DNA from: Lepidurus packardi
Taxonomy: Eukaryota; Arthropoda; Branchiopoda; Notostraca; Triopsidae
Assembly (NCBI GenBank): GCA_023053545.1
Contig: JAKZAN010000002.1
Coordinates: forward strand, 3,022,375 to 3,086,374
Reading direction: 5' to 3'
DNA: 64,000 nt
Made by a program: the position numbers and the translations under genes. A model generated the notes under the pieces. That model searched no databases, had not been told where the DNA came from, and was given only the letters and a program-made list of their open reading frames with translations. Positions 38,225-49,799 of the stretch are shown here, piece after piece; position 1 is the stretch's first letter, and every line of letters begins with the position of its first letter.

Positions 38225-39810
38225 TGATGTCTTTTTTCTTTTAACTGGGGAAGTGGAGATAAAAGCCGTCGATAAATGGATAAATTCCTTCCAAACCTTC
38301 CCCTTCTCACCCCCACCCCCTCATTTCCCTTAATGCTTATCGACTCGTGGTAGTTCCCAGACTTACGAACCCCCCAAATGGAATCTCTTTTGCCACATTT
38401 CTACCCTTTAGCCTTTACCTCCACCCATGAAAACATGAAACGCTCCAATGGGGCCGTGTGATCTCTTGAGCTCAACAGCCCCCTTTTTACTCTTATCTTG
38501 CATGTACGGGTAGCCAGGGGGGGGAGAGGCGTACCAGGGGTGAAATCTTAGCTAGAATGGGTTTGCACCCCCTGGATTGGAAGTAAGTCGCTCTAAAAAT
38601 TGTTTCGCTGAAGCTTACGTAACTCAATACCTATGGCTTTGTTTCGTTTTCTAGGCATACAAAAGTAGAACTGTTACACCCCAAATCCCTTGGGGCGGGG
38701 GATGTTGGTAAACAAAGCTTGCAAATGGAGTTTTGGGTGAAATTTCTAGTCAGTTGGTTGGTTCGTCTTGATAGGAATGGTTATATATGGTCAACGTTTT
38801 TTGAATACAGCGCATACTCAAAGGAAAACATAATCGTCACATTTCCTGAATTTGAAATACTTTTCTTAATAATCAGAGAACTCTCAATAAAAGTCAGCCA
38901 AGAGCTTTGCTCACGCTGATATTATTTTTTTTAATACTGTACTTTTCTGAGGGGAATACATGTGAAGACATCGCTCTTGAAAAGGAAGATTGAATTAGAA
39001 AATTAAACGAAGATTCAGTTCAATGTTTAACTAGGTTTGACACGTATTATTAGCATAGAATAAACCAAAATAACAAAATAAGTCAGAGGCTGAAACTCCC
39101 CAGGTGACGGTTTTTGTGTTATTTTTTTAGTGATTCCCCGCTGGTGTTGGATCTATACTTTCAATTTCATGCGGGTTTATCACCTCGAACCAAGAGAAGG
39201 GGCAAAAGTGGGCCATTTCGTTGACGAGTGACCTCTTAACCTTATTAAACACTTACGACAACCATTGTGAAAGAACGAAAACTATAGTCTATTCTTGGTA
39301 GCATTGGGCTGGCTTTTTTCCCCATAAAGGAGGGGCTGTTGCTGTTCAAAAGTGACAATCGGGTGTTAAAAGTTGTATCTATTTTAGGAAGTGTTGATGA
39401 GTCATTAGGTAGTTTGTGTTTGGCCTAGTAGTTTGAAAGTTATCGGTTTGGTAGCACTAAGCTGCTAATAAATTTTATCGGTGACGCAATTAGTCCGGAG
39501 ATGGTTTTTGTCCCTTTCGGATATGAGTCTACTCACATGAGTTTGCGTTCCTAGCAGTTCGGGCTGCGCGACAGTCGTTGGGTGCCACTCGGGGCCGGTT
39601 GTTTACAGAGTGTTTCGCCCTGTATATCTTGGGAAGCTCCAAGAGAGAAGTTTAGTTGGTTAACTCTCGTCTGCAGTCTTTGCTGTGCGTTTCTTCCGTG
39701 CATGAGTTCGGATTCACAACTGCTGGAACGTTGCCCACGTTTTGTTTCCTTCTTTAGTTGAGCGAATTGGTATATCGTGGCGATAAACTATGATCTGGTA
39801 GAACGACATT
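38225..39810. other. Spacer between RALGPS and the carboxypeptidase gene
   Basis: It presumably holds the RALGPS 3' UTR (C-rich near 38300-38320, a G-run at 38515-38525) and the carboxypeptidase promoter and 5' UTR. No coding sequence is supportable. Confidence 0.5.
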
Positions 39811-42310
39811 ATGGCGTGTTTGGAGCACCGAGTTAATCCCATGTACGAATTTGGCGCCATTTTCTGCAAAACCATTACAAGCGCGCAAAGTGCAAATTTC
39901 CTTATTGATTTTCTCCTTTTTCTCTTTCTTTTCAGTAGGAAGTGGATTGTGTTTGGGATTATTTTGAGTACTGTTCACGTGTCTGCTCTCAGTACCGAAG
40001 ATTATGATTTAGAAGCCCTGGATTTAATGTTTAATAGCTCGGCGGAACATGCGCATCCGACTTCGTTAGTGAACCTGGACTTTTCTTATCATAATTACAC
40101 GAATATGATGGAATTCTTGCAACGCATTGCAGAAAGATATCCAAAAATTTCCCACTTATATACCATTGGAAAATCAGTGCAAAGTTTGTTCCTTTCTACT
40201 TCACGAGACTTGCTTCTTAGGAATTTTTGGGGCTTTAATTTATACTAATATTAAGTTTCGTCTAAAATTCGTCTAAAATTTAATTTTTAAAGTCTAAATC
40301 AGAAGTTCATTGTCGCAAACTTTAATTTGTCTTTTTAAATGTATTTCTTTAAAATTTTTAACATATGGGATTTTTAACATATTTTTTTATTGAAGAGCTT
40401 CTTGAATTTTTAGTAGAAAATTTGAGTTCCAATTTAGTTATATTAATTGAGATTTTGTCAGATCGTGAGTTGTGGGTTATGGCATTATCTTCTACGCCGG
40501 ATTTGCACGCCCCAGGCAAACCTGAAGTGAAATATGTGGGTAATATCCATGGTAACGAAGCTGTCAGTCGAGAATTGCTGCTTCATCTCATCGTTGTAAG
40601 AAATTTCCAGATTCTTTTTCTTCGAGTTAAGAGATTAACTTGGTTTCATAAGGATGTCTTCTATCTCTAGCATCTGGCGTCGAATTACGGCCACGACGAG
40701 GGTATTACATGGCTCTTAGATAATACGCGAATTCATATTTTGCCCTCGATGAACCCTGACGGCTTTGAACGCGCGGTTGTAGGGCATGTGGGCAAGTGCA
40801 AAGGAGTCATAGGACGGTATGGTTTCTTTTAAATCTTTGGATTCGATTTTTACTGCGCAGTTATTGTGGTTCAACAATATAACTAATACTGTGTGAATAT
40901 GGAGAATAGAGATCAAAACAGTCAAATTTTTCGTCGAATAGGAGTAATTTCCGTGGCTTTGACCTAAACCGCAACTTCCCTGATTATTTCAAGCATAACT
41001 CACGGGAACCTCAACCGGAAATGAACGCTATCAAGAAGTGGGTAACCGATATTCCCTTCGTACTCTCTGCCAGTTTACATGGTGGCGCCTTAGTCGCTTC
41101 TTACCCTTTCGAAAACAGCAAAAATTCGGGTGAGTGGTGTTCTACTTGTGTTCTTTCCGCGCGCGGGAAATTTATATTCAAGCCTTTCGTATTTGAGATT
41201 GTTTCTTTTCATGAAGTGTTCAATATGTACGCAAACTTAAAGTGTGCTTTTATCTGCAGATATTAGTTCAAACGACCCTTCTATAAGCCCAGACGACGAT
41301 GTTTTTCGCAAATTAGCTTCTGTGTATGCCAGTAACCATGGTTCTATGTGGCAAGGGCAGCCTTGTGGTGGAAACCATGCCTTTCTTGACGGCATCGTAA
41401 ACGGCGCAGCCTGGTACAGCATTTTAGGTAAATATTTGTTTTTGCAGCCCATTTCCTTTGATTTGAGTTTATATAAATATAAACGTATAATCATAGGCGG
41501 AATGCAAGATTATAATTACGTTTTCCATGGAACAATGGAAGTTACCGTCGAAGTTTCTTGCTGCAAATTTCCCAATCCATCAGAATTACCCCATTTCTGG
41601 GAAGAAAATCGCAAAGTAAAACTTCACAAAAAGAAACTCCATTTAGTTTGAGAAAATTCAACAATATTGCTTTCTTTCATTAAACCAGCCACTGCTCATG
41701 TACTTGGCTGAAGCATATCGTGGAGTGCGAGGGTTCGTACTGGATGCTAATGGGAAACCAGTACCAAACGCCTCTTTGAAAATCAAAGGTCGTGAAATGG
41801 GTTTCAAATCGACTCAATTGGGCGAATTTTGGCGCATATTATTGCCAGGATCATACATTCTACAAGTAATATCAATTCTCGCATACTATGATTGGACTAC
41901 CACTCAACGCTGGATATTCACAAATACTTTCTTTTAAGGCATTTGGAACAAAATATGAACCAACTGAGGTCAATTTCGTGGTCGTAGAAGAAATGCCAAC
42001 GTATTTAAATGTGACACTGCAGATATTTGGGGTAAGTCTAACCTCAACGTCCGTACCGTCTACTACGGTTACAGTAGAACTGGCTGGTGTGGAGGAAAAG
42101 GAGGAGATTAATCGGGAACCTGGCTTTGGTGACGGTGACAAGCCTGACTCGCTGAATGTGCATGTGGAAAGCGTTTCAAGCACTTTACCCGCTATTACAA
42201 AAGAGGCCAGTATTGTTGTGCGCATGCGACCTCCACTGGCCAATTCGGCAGTCAAGAGGAGCTTAAGGCTGATTTGGGTTTGCCTGGTGGCTTTTGGGTT
42301 TTTGTGGTGA
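39811..42310 (+). CDS. CPM/CPD-like: M14 metallocarboxypeptidase, N/E subfamily (carboxypeptidase M/D-like), 8-9 exons, about 527-558 aa
   Basis: Exons: 39811-40183, 40462-40595, 40671-40816, 40942-41129, 41260-41427, 41497-41615, 41689-41865, 41939-42310. The enzyme removes C-terminal Arg/Lys from peptides. Zinc ligands are HGNE and the His of [21 protein letters not shown] and FDLNRNFPD line the pocket, and the Glu of VEVSCCKFP is the catalytic base, so it should be active. A transthyretin-like domain follows ([22 protein letters not shown]). The C terminus ends in a short hydrophobic run ([15 protein letters not shown]) with nothing after it, typical of a GPI signal as in CPM. The signal peptide is better if a 93-nt intron (39843-39935, in frame) is removed, giving [22 protein letters not shown]. 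Both forms are open. Convergent with DUSP12, 211 bp apart. Confidence 0.92.
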
Positions 42311-42521
42311 TGGCAAATTCGATCCGTTAAGAAACTTTTCGAAAAACGCACAATTTTTCCAGGATCTTGACTCCAATGGACTCTATCGGTCAGCTAGTGA
42401 AGCGAAGGCCATGCCCCAAACGCCGTCTTGGGTTCTAATGATGGATTTATGCGTGGGATTGGCTTTGTATTGGATGTGACGTTGTTTTTAGATAAGAAGA
42501 GGGGATTTCTTTAAACATTTC

Positions 42522-43840
42522 TCATAGAAAATCCACTCGTGATACTTGTAAATAGAAGCCAGGGACAATCCGGGCCGCGCATGCGCATTTGCAACCTTAA
42601 AAAAAAAATTTAATGTAAACAAAATAAAATAAAATTTCTTAATAATATTTTATTGGTAAAAAAAAAAAGTTAAACCTTGTAGCCAATTATAGGCTCCTAT
42701 TTTAGCGGAGCACTTTGGACAATGAAGTTTGCCTTGAATTTCGAAGTATGGGTACGTCATCCACGCAATTGGTTCCACGAAATAGGATAATTTGCATAAT
42801 GCCGCCGAATCAGCGTTCATTGCTGCGTCAACCCATTTTGAATCGCTCCAATCCGGGGTTTCTTTTGAACAGTGACTGATTAGGTTCGATTTTGAAGCCA
42901 AAGTTCGTCTAAAAATTAACAATTTTGAGGGTTGTAAGCGAAATTTGGGTTTAAGAAGTTACCTGCATTGTCTACAGCGCAACACTGGACCACTTTGTGG
43001 GAAATTGAAGGGATCCGGCTGGATTACTGTGCTGTAGAGGTGAAAGGTACGATCTAACTAACAGCTTTAATAAAATGTTACAAATACTGAAGCGAGATTG
43101 TGTACATTTTTGGAAGTGGTTGAAAGCGGCTTGCAGGCGGTAGAGTTTAGCGGGCACGTGGGCGTGGTTTAACTCAAATCCGAGTTTTTCGAAGAGAAGG
43201 AGTTGGTTAAGAAAGCCTGAGTTTGGATGGATGCTAGGTCTTTTGTCTTTTAAGCGAATCAGAGCGTCTGCGACAGGCAGTTTGTGCTTTTTCATCAAAT
43301 ATGCTACTGCGACTGTTGCGCTACGCGATACGCCATGGAAACTAGTAAAATAAAGCAAACACGCACGATCAGTAAGGGCCAGCTCTGCCCGGAAGGCGAA
43401 CATCCATCCATGACAAGTCCTTGAATGAATTTTTGATTAAAAATAAAGGTACCAGTGAACCAGAACCGAGCCGTTTTCTTCTTTAATCGCGGTTGTTATG
43501 AATTCTAAGCAATCGTCTAAGTGGCTCAGTAAGTCTTCAGTTGCAAGATCGTAAACTAAGCAAAAAAAAAAAATGAAGTTACGCATATGCATTAAGGTTA
43601 CTTTTAAAAGCTAATTTGAAATATACCGTGGACAAATTTCATGCGAAAATATTTGTTTTCCTCACAACAAGGTAACGCATGAGTTTCAAGCGTTAAAATG
43701 TGTGTTATTTTGGAGTCTTTAAGTTTGGCAGCATTCAACGCATCGTCCCTACTACCTATAAGCTAAAATTAAACATTCGCGTTAAAAATTATTCTTGCTT
43801 TATTCGTACCTATATAACAGTTATCGTCGAATTTATGCAT
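42522..43840 (-). CDS. DUSP12: Dual specificity phosphatase 12-like, 7 exons, 289 aa
   Basis: Exons: 43840-43810, 43755-43627, 43555-43453, 43341-43106, 43026-42963, 42908-42676, 42595-42522 (870 nt, all phases agree). The phosphatase domain (about 1-155) has the active site HCFHGVSRSAT (Cys 88, Arg 94). The Cys codon is split by an intron (TG/T). Canonical DUSP12 reads HCHAGVSRS, so two loop residues differ. The C-terminal zinc-binding domain carries VLRCRQCRRTL, then KLHCPKCSAKIGAYNW and a final CKCAC...RVDFL block, matching the family's tail. DUSP12 binds zinc and has been linked to ribosome biogenesis and stress responses. The protein is shorter than human (340 aa), mainly between the domains. 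Several exons are too short to be seen as open frames and were placed from phase and homology. Confidence 0.9.
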
Positions 43841-45767
43841 GTCGCTTGAAAAACCTTTCAGTATTTGTTTACGTTTGTTTCCTGCGATTCCTCATGTGTT
43901 AGGCGCCAATTTCAAATAAGCCCATAAGAAGTGATAATAAGGGTATACAGAGTGCTACTAATACGCGAAATGCGAAGGGGGTAAGTCTAAAATGCGAAAC
44001 CGTAGCTGCGTAAGATTACTAGAATACGAAACAAGCTGCGAAACGCCATAATACTAGTTCACTAACTAAGGCATATTAATTTTAAATAGTTTACTAACTA
44101 ACCTAAGAGTTGAAACATTATTATTTTGAAACGGAAAAAGAAGTGTTGATAAATTATGAGTGTTTCAGAATAAATAATACCTATAATATAATCGTCATAT
44201 TAAAAATATACAAAACAGTTAAAAAGTACGCGGTAACAAAAAATCACATACAGTGAAAACCCTTTAACACGAAACCACTTAGCACGAAAACCCGCTTAGC
44301 ACCAAAATGTTAACATAAAATGGTATTCCTGTCCGGACAAAAAGCTATGCTATTCCGTACATTTGTTTCCTATTAACACGAAACAAAACCGCTTAGCATG
44401 GAAAATTTTCACGTCTCGAAAGAACGACAAGATAGTTTTGTTGCGATAAAATATTTTTTTACGACAAAATCCTTTTGTCTTCTTACCAACCGTCTCCCTC
44501 TGCCAATGGGAAGGGTTGTATAGCCTTAGCAACATCCCTGACTTCAGTTCAAATTTTTGTCTTTCTCGCCAAAACAGTCTGTGGGCAATCAAAACATTAC
44601 ATTTTATTTAGTTTGTTAAAATGCTTTAAAATTTATTATATATACTTTAACATGTATAAACTATGAACGTCCGAATATAAACTTGAATATTGACTTTGTT
44701 ATGACAGTCTTTTTATTAACTAGGTTTCTTGCATATATCTGTTTTAAGTGTAAGTGTTAAAACGTATCTCTGGAGAGTACCGAATGCGGACGCTGTTAGG
44801 ATTAATTAGTGCATACAATTAAGTATTTCGGCGGTATAGAGAGGGTGACCAGTTGTTTCAGATGCCAGAAGTTAGTCCGGCATGGAGAGAAGAAATACGG
44901 AAATAAAAAGGCCAGTTTGGACATGTTTTTTACAATCTCAGCAATACGTTCGTAAATTAAAGAAAGAAAAAAGGTTTGAATGGATAAAAAAAATTCTTTG
45001 CTGTTTATAGGTTATTCGCTTCATTCCCTTTTCGATACATTTATATGTTCTCGAAAGCGGTAAAGGAAAGGAGGTACAAATAGGGAAGGCGCAGAAAAGG
45101 TAATGAAGGAAACTAACTTGTGTTAGACTGGACGCGTAGCGTTATTCCTGCTTGACTTAGTGGAACAAAAATACATAAACTGCATGCAATGGAGAGATAA
45201 CATGCAAGTTACATTCCAGTCACGGAATAAAGATAATGAGCTAAGGCATTAGCAATTAAGCGAAGACAAAAAGGGTGTCCTGTCATTCAGAGGGTAAACG
45301 TAAAGAAAAATCCATGTTCGCATGGCAAAGAAAGGCTTAAAAGGAATACACCTATAGCCTTGGCGTGCTATTACAACGTAAAGATTAGGTCATTACGGAG
45401 GAGTGAAATTTAAAATCTTGCGCCTGAGATTTGATTCCGAGGTAATAATTACATTTGAAAATACTTTCCTTTTCTGGATATTTTTTTCTTAAATATACAT
45501 ATAATTTCGAATAAGTTAGGAAAACCCATGCTAATTATGTTTAGTTACAAATTAAAAAAAGTACAAGTTAAAAAAGTAAGCGTTTAGCAGGCGAAAAATT
45601 CACCTCTGAAAGTTCAACAGAAATGTCATGACAAGTTCGATACTAATGATTCGATTACCTTGTACTACAGCCTTGCAATACCTTGCAGGTAGCAAGGTAA
45701 TCATGCTCCAGGGTTCAGTGCAATGCGACGGCCATACCGAATGGCAGTTGAAACAAGAGTGTCCACC
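43841..45767. other. Spacer with a pogo/Tigger-like terminal motif
   Basis: AT-rich, about 1.9 kb, no coding sequence recognised. The only structured item is the CAGTGAAAACC...TTAACACG block near 44251-44430, listed separately. Confidence 0.5.
44251..44430. mobile_element. Possible pogo/Tigger-type terminal inverted repeat fragment
   Basis: The sequence TACAGTGAAAACC followed by TTAACACGAAACC, CTTAGCACGAAAACC and CTTAGCACC repeats the layout of pogo/Tigger (Tc1/mariner superfamily) ends: CAGTGAAACC followed by iterated 'TAACACGAA' units, flanked by TA. A second cluster (ATTAACACGAAAC, CGCTTAGCATGG) lies at about 44373-44401. I did not find a matching opposite terminus or transposase, so this is a fragment or MITE end at most. 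Confidence 0.4.
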
Positions 45768-46586
45768 ATGAAGCTTCTCCTGCTTTCTGTCGTAGTGTAT
45801 TGCTTCCTGCTTGGGATCCACAGTTACGGTATTACGACTTGGTCCGTTTGTCCTGTGGCTCACAAGAGCTTCAAGATTCTAACCACGACACATGCATTTT
45901 CGCCAGCGTTATGTGTCGCACATTGTAATAATTATTTAGAAACCTGTCATGCCGTCATGTTCAGAAGTACGATGCATCAATTCTAAATATCTTAAAAGAA
46001 CGTTGCAATAATAAAAAAAAAACTCCATTTAGGTACCTGGCCAACCTGTACTTTAGTATTCAATAACACCAAGGATGACCATGATCTTGATTGGAAATCG
46101 ACAAACGGAACATTCTACGTGAAGAACTATAGCTCTTGTCAAGTCACAGCCATGGGGTCAACTTTACTATCTGACAACATGTATAGTATTGGTCAAGCAA
46201 ACGCCACAAGTTTTTACCCCAACGGAACGTTTGCACCGTCCAGGGGAATAGAGGCACACAACAACTTGCCTTACAAAAGCAACCAAGCCCTCAATACCAT
46301 ACCTGAATGGTGGTACGATCTGCAAAAAACGTGCTTCATTGATAAGCTTAAATTTAGGGAGCAAGTGAGCGGAAATCAAAGTGTAATGGTATATGTACTG
46401 CCCACTCTATCTAGTCCACGAAACGCGAGATACCTGTGTAACCAGCAACTACTTGATATTGGAGTTGACAAAGATTGTAATTTAATTTGTACTCAGTTAT
46501 CAATGGGGAGATATCTTCTCTTTACGAGAGCCACTCCGGGTTTTCTAATAATATCACACATAGAGGTTTCGGGGCTGTGTCTCTGA
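45768..46586 (+). CDS. Secreted PAN/apple plus lectin-like (F5/8 C or fucolectin-type) protein, 2 exons, 250 aa
   Basis: Exons 45768-45966 and 46033-46586 (753 nt, 66-nt intron, phase 1). A strong signal peptide (MKLLLLSVVVYCFLLGIHSYG) is followed by a short Cys-rich PAN/apple-like segment (CPVAHKSF, CVAHC, CHAVMF, WPTCTLVFN). The C-terminal about 150 residues have WWYDLQ, a central MVYVL strand, CTQLSMGRYLLF and an end of the type IEVSGLCL. This is the pattern of F5/8 type C or fucolectin-like carbohydrate-binding domains. An extracellular glycan-binding or immune role is plausible but inferred. Upstream in-frame Mets at 45723 and 45741 exist; the third Met best starts the signal peptide. 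I recognise no named orthologue. Confidence 0.75.
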
Positions 46587-47380
46587 AGACAACATAAAAA
46601 TTTTATTGTTACTCAATATTGCCTGTCGTGAGCTTTAATACTACTAAAAAAAACACGGTAGTGTAGGTACTACGGTGCACAGGTTGTTGCATGTGACATA
46701 ATAAAATTGAATATCGTGCTTTGACACAACCGGGAAAACCGTGTAGCGTGGTGTATATAGTGCTGTTGTTATCACCTCGTCTTTGGCACTTGACTCTGCC
46801 CTCTCACCTTGGCTTCCTAACCTTTGCCTAACCTTCTAGGGGATGGACCCCTCTTAGGTCAGCCTCTCGGTATGGTCATTCCGCAATATATTTACAATCT
46901 TTTTCTCATGGACGAGAAGGTTTATGCAGGTGTTACATGTAAATCCAATAAAATCAATAAATAAGCCCAATGCCGTATAAAAGTAGGCCTCTCAGCTCCT
47001 CAGTAAGTACGTAAAGAAATATGTAATGTCCATAAAAATTTTATAGGCATGATTTCTTCTTATTGACTGGCAAGCTCGGTTTCAACGAAGCAAAGAAACC
47101 AATGGTTGAAATCAATATAACATCAGAAGTACAATTTAATATTATTCGGAAGTCAGTCAGGTGTCATAAAGTTGTCCAACGTCAAGTAACTAACTGCGCC
47201 CTTCGTGAACCCATAAAAAAGGTGTTCTTTAGGCATTTTCAGTGAAAAATATGCCGGAGTGTGGTCTGTTTAAGCGGCCACTGCGGCTAAACTATGAGTT
47301 AAAAATAAGTTATAAAAATAGATTTGAAATCAAGAGATAATCCTTCTTTTTGTGGTATGTGTATAAACTTTTTCTAGGCC
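46587..47380. other. Spacer, no feature
   Basis: AT-rich spacer between the PAN protein gene and the gag-like relic. A 60-aa frame at 47063-47245 has no family signature. Confidence 0.5.
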
Positions 47381-48550
47381 GGCCAGCGCTCTTCCATAAT
47401 CTGTCGTTGCAGCAGCCTGAGACAATCTGGTCCTTCCTCCTTCGGTCCTCAGCTCGTCTTGTAACGAGCCCAAGAAGCCAGCGGTGCGGACGACGCGTTC
47501 ATTTTGTCCTTTCCGAATACTGCAGTTTTAGCTATGGCAGCTACGCAAGCCATAGCACCTCTTTCTTCGCCTTCACTAGATTTGGAAGAAGTGGCACAAC
47601 CAACGTCGACGCCTCCATCAACGAAGTCTTTAAGGAGTCTTCGCGTTCACCTAGCAGTTCACAGAAGTCCGCTCAGCCAGGTCATCGGCTAGGCCGACTC
47701 AATCCATTGCGCCCACCAACGAAGATTCATCCGCACCTTCAACGTCTCGGCTTCCAAATCATCTCTCATGAGCCGACGCTTTCATGAGCCGACCAGCGCT
47801 CTCCCATATTTTTCTGTTGCAGCAGCCTTCGACAGATCAATCTGCAACCACGAGACATCGCGTCGTTCCGCAAGTGCTGACCGAAGCAGCGCCGAGTTTG
47901 ACAAAGACTTCATCAATTCAATCGTAAATAGGCGAGCTGCGCGAGCTTATATCGCAGATGTCCAGATCGAACGCAACATCACAAAAGCTAGCCTGGCCCA
48001 TTTGTTTAATTCCGGGGGAACTCCGCTCCAATCGGCAGCCGCCAGTCTCTGCTCCAATATTCATACGTTGAGCGTCACCTAGGATACCATTTTGAAGGCA
48101 CGGTCCACAACGGCCATCAAGGTCCAATTGAGAAACATGGCAAGCATTTGGAGTAAGCTATCGCCAGTTGCTTCAAAATAATCTGGATTCCGCAGTTCGA
48201 GCCAACGCGGACGCCCTTCCAGCAGCAGTAGGTTTCGTGGCCTTCAAGATCGAAAATTGGGTCGCGTCCCAAGCGGCGGTCGCAGGTTCCCATATCGACC
48301 CCCCACTGGAGTCGCAACCTCGCCATCCAGATTGCCGCCAGTCCTTTCTTTAGATCCTGGGTGCGAGGGCCAGGTGAGATTTGTCGCGCGTTCAATCGCG
48401 ATAACTGCTCTGCTGCTTGCGGCTACAGGCATGAATGTTGGGAATGTAAAGGTACTAGCCACAGGTCACGCAGATGCCACGTAAGTGTAGGAAAAGATCG
48501 GCTTCCAGGTTCAGCCCGCCGCGCTCCCGCAAGCAGCCAAAAAACTGAGT
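47381..48550 (+). pseudogene. Degenerate retroelement gag-like relic with zinc-knuckle-like motif
   Basis: A GC-richer block in which overlapping plus-strand frames each carry a piece of a Ser/Ala/Arg-rich protein, broken by stops and frame shifts. The parts are an N-terminal piece (47504-47692), a helical piece with DKDFINSIVNRRAARAYIADVQ (47768-48079), and a Cys/His piece near 48375-48480 (CRAFNRDNCSAACGYRHECWECKG) spaced like the gag zinc motif of some LTR/DIRS-type elements. A diverged direct repeat (about 45 nt, 47381-47424 and 47791-47835) lies inside. No polymerase domain follows. The element class is uncertain; an exonized or host-derived relic is possible. Confidence 0.45.
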
Positions 48551-49799
48551 AACGACACCGAGCAGCCTCCATCCTTTGTTAACGCAGCCATTTCGGCGAA
48601 TGCTTGTGTAATTAAACTGTCGTAATTCCCTCGGTTCTGATTAGCGAACGCGTAAAGTTGCTTGGCGTGGGTTAGACACGAAGCCGAGTAGGTGGCGTTG
48701 ACGCTTGTGAGCGCAATAGAACCCGTGGCCAAAGCTGCTGCCGTTTCTCTTGCCAAATCTGAGCCTGTAACATAAACAGCAGGTCTTAGTGTACCCGAAC
48801 TTGGGATTGCCAAGTTCTAACCTGGATGGCTAGCGTCGATAAACCAAGCTGGGCGAGATATGGCCATTTGTTCGTGTCTTCCCAGTAGGCGTGGTCTGCA
48901 TACCATCACCCACTTGTCCGTACAGTTTACTAGGCACTACGTGCGCTTTAATGAAGTAATCTGTGCCCCATTTCACCGCTTCTCTCATTTTAGCCAATTG
49001 ACCTTAAGTAATCGTAACATAATAACCCTCAATCTATTCTACTTAGTAAATTCCTAATTGGACTCTGATTATATGTATGCCTACCTGTATTTCTTGGAGT
49101 ACCGTACACGACTGAGGGTCACTGCCATAGCCAGATCCTTTTATAGTACAGGGCGAACATGATTACGTGCATTGAGTTCGAATTATGTCAATAGAGATGT
49201 AGAAGAACTGTATGGTTTTCCATTTCCCTTTTTTTCTAGCCTTATAAATATAAATACACCGTGCTTATCTCACTGATCAAAAATCTTTAAACAGGGAATA
49301 ATTTCCTGTGTCAGTAATTACAGCTCTAAGAAGTTTAAATAGTGAGTGACAACTAATGCATAGAGCTAATTTCCAAACACTTGGCACATGCATTCGGAGA
49401 CGAAAACACCTGTAATAAAATACATACGCAGGTGAATAAGCATATGGATCGTAAAAGATAATTAAGAGGAATATAGTGAAGGTAAATACATCCAATTTGC
49501 CATAACATTGACAGAACATCTGAAAAGAAATTCAAAGCACTGTTGAAGAAAACACGTGGACAGTATATAGAACGTTTATTATTTCTTGAAATATTTCACT
49601 GTTATGTGTTGGGCAAGAATGAAAACCGAGCCCGCATAAGTTCAGTGTTGCGCAACACTGAATCCACCCGAGCTGGCACAGCTCTCAGCCGATTGTTGCC
49701 GCACGTACTCTTGACATTTGCTGTCTGCTTTTGCTGAAGGAAAGACCTTATAACCCGACAGTCCATTTTTCATTGTTGCTGACATCTTAGCTTTACAAC
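48551..49799. other. Spacer upstream of the disordered-protein gene
   Basis: The first 300 nt hold an Ala/Ser-rich minus-strand frame (48511-48813) that may be more of the degenerate retroelement. The rest is AT-rich and presumably the promoter region of the gene starting at 49800. It contains a perfect 22-bp palindrome at 49641-49662. Confidence 0.45.
49641..49662. promoter_or_regulatory. Perfect 22-bp palindrome upstream of the disordered-protein gene
   Basis: Half-site TTCAGTGTTGC is followed directly by its exact reverse complement, with no spacer, about 140 bp before the ATG at 49800. Position and symmetry suggest a dimeric transcription-factor site. It could equally be the trace of an inserted fold-back. 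Confidence 0.35.
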
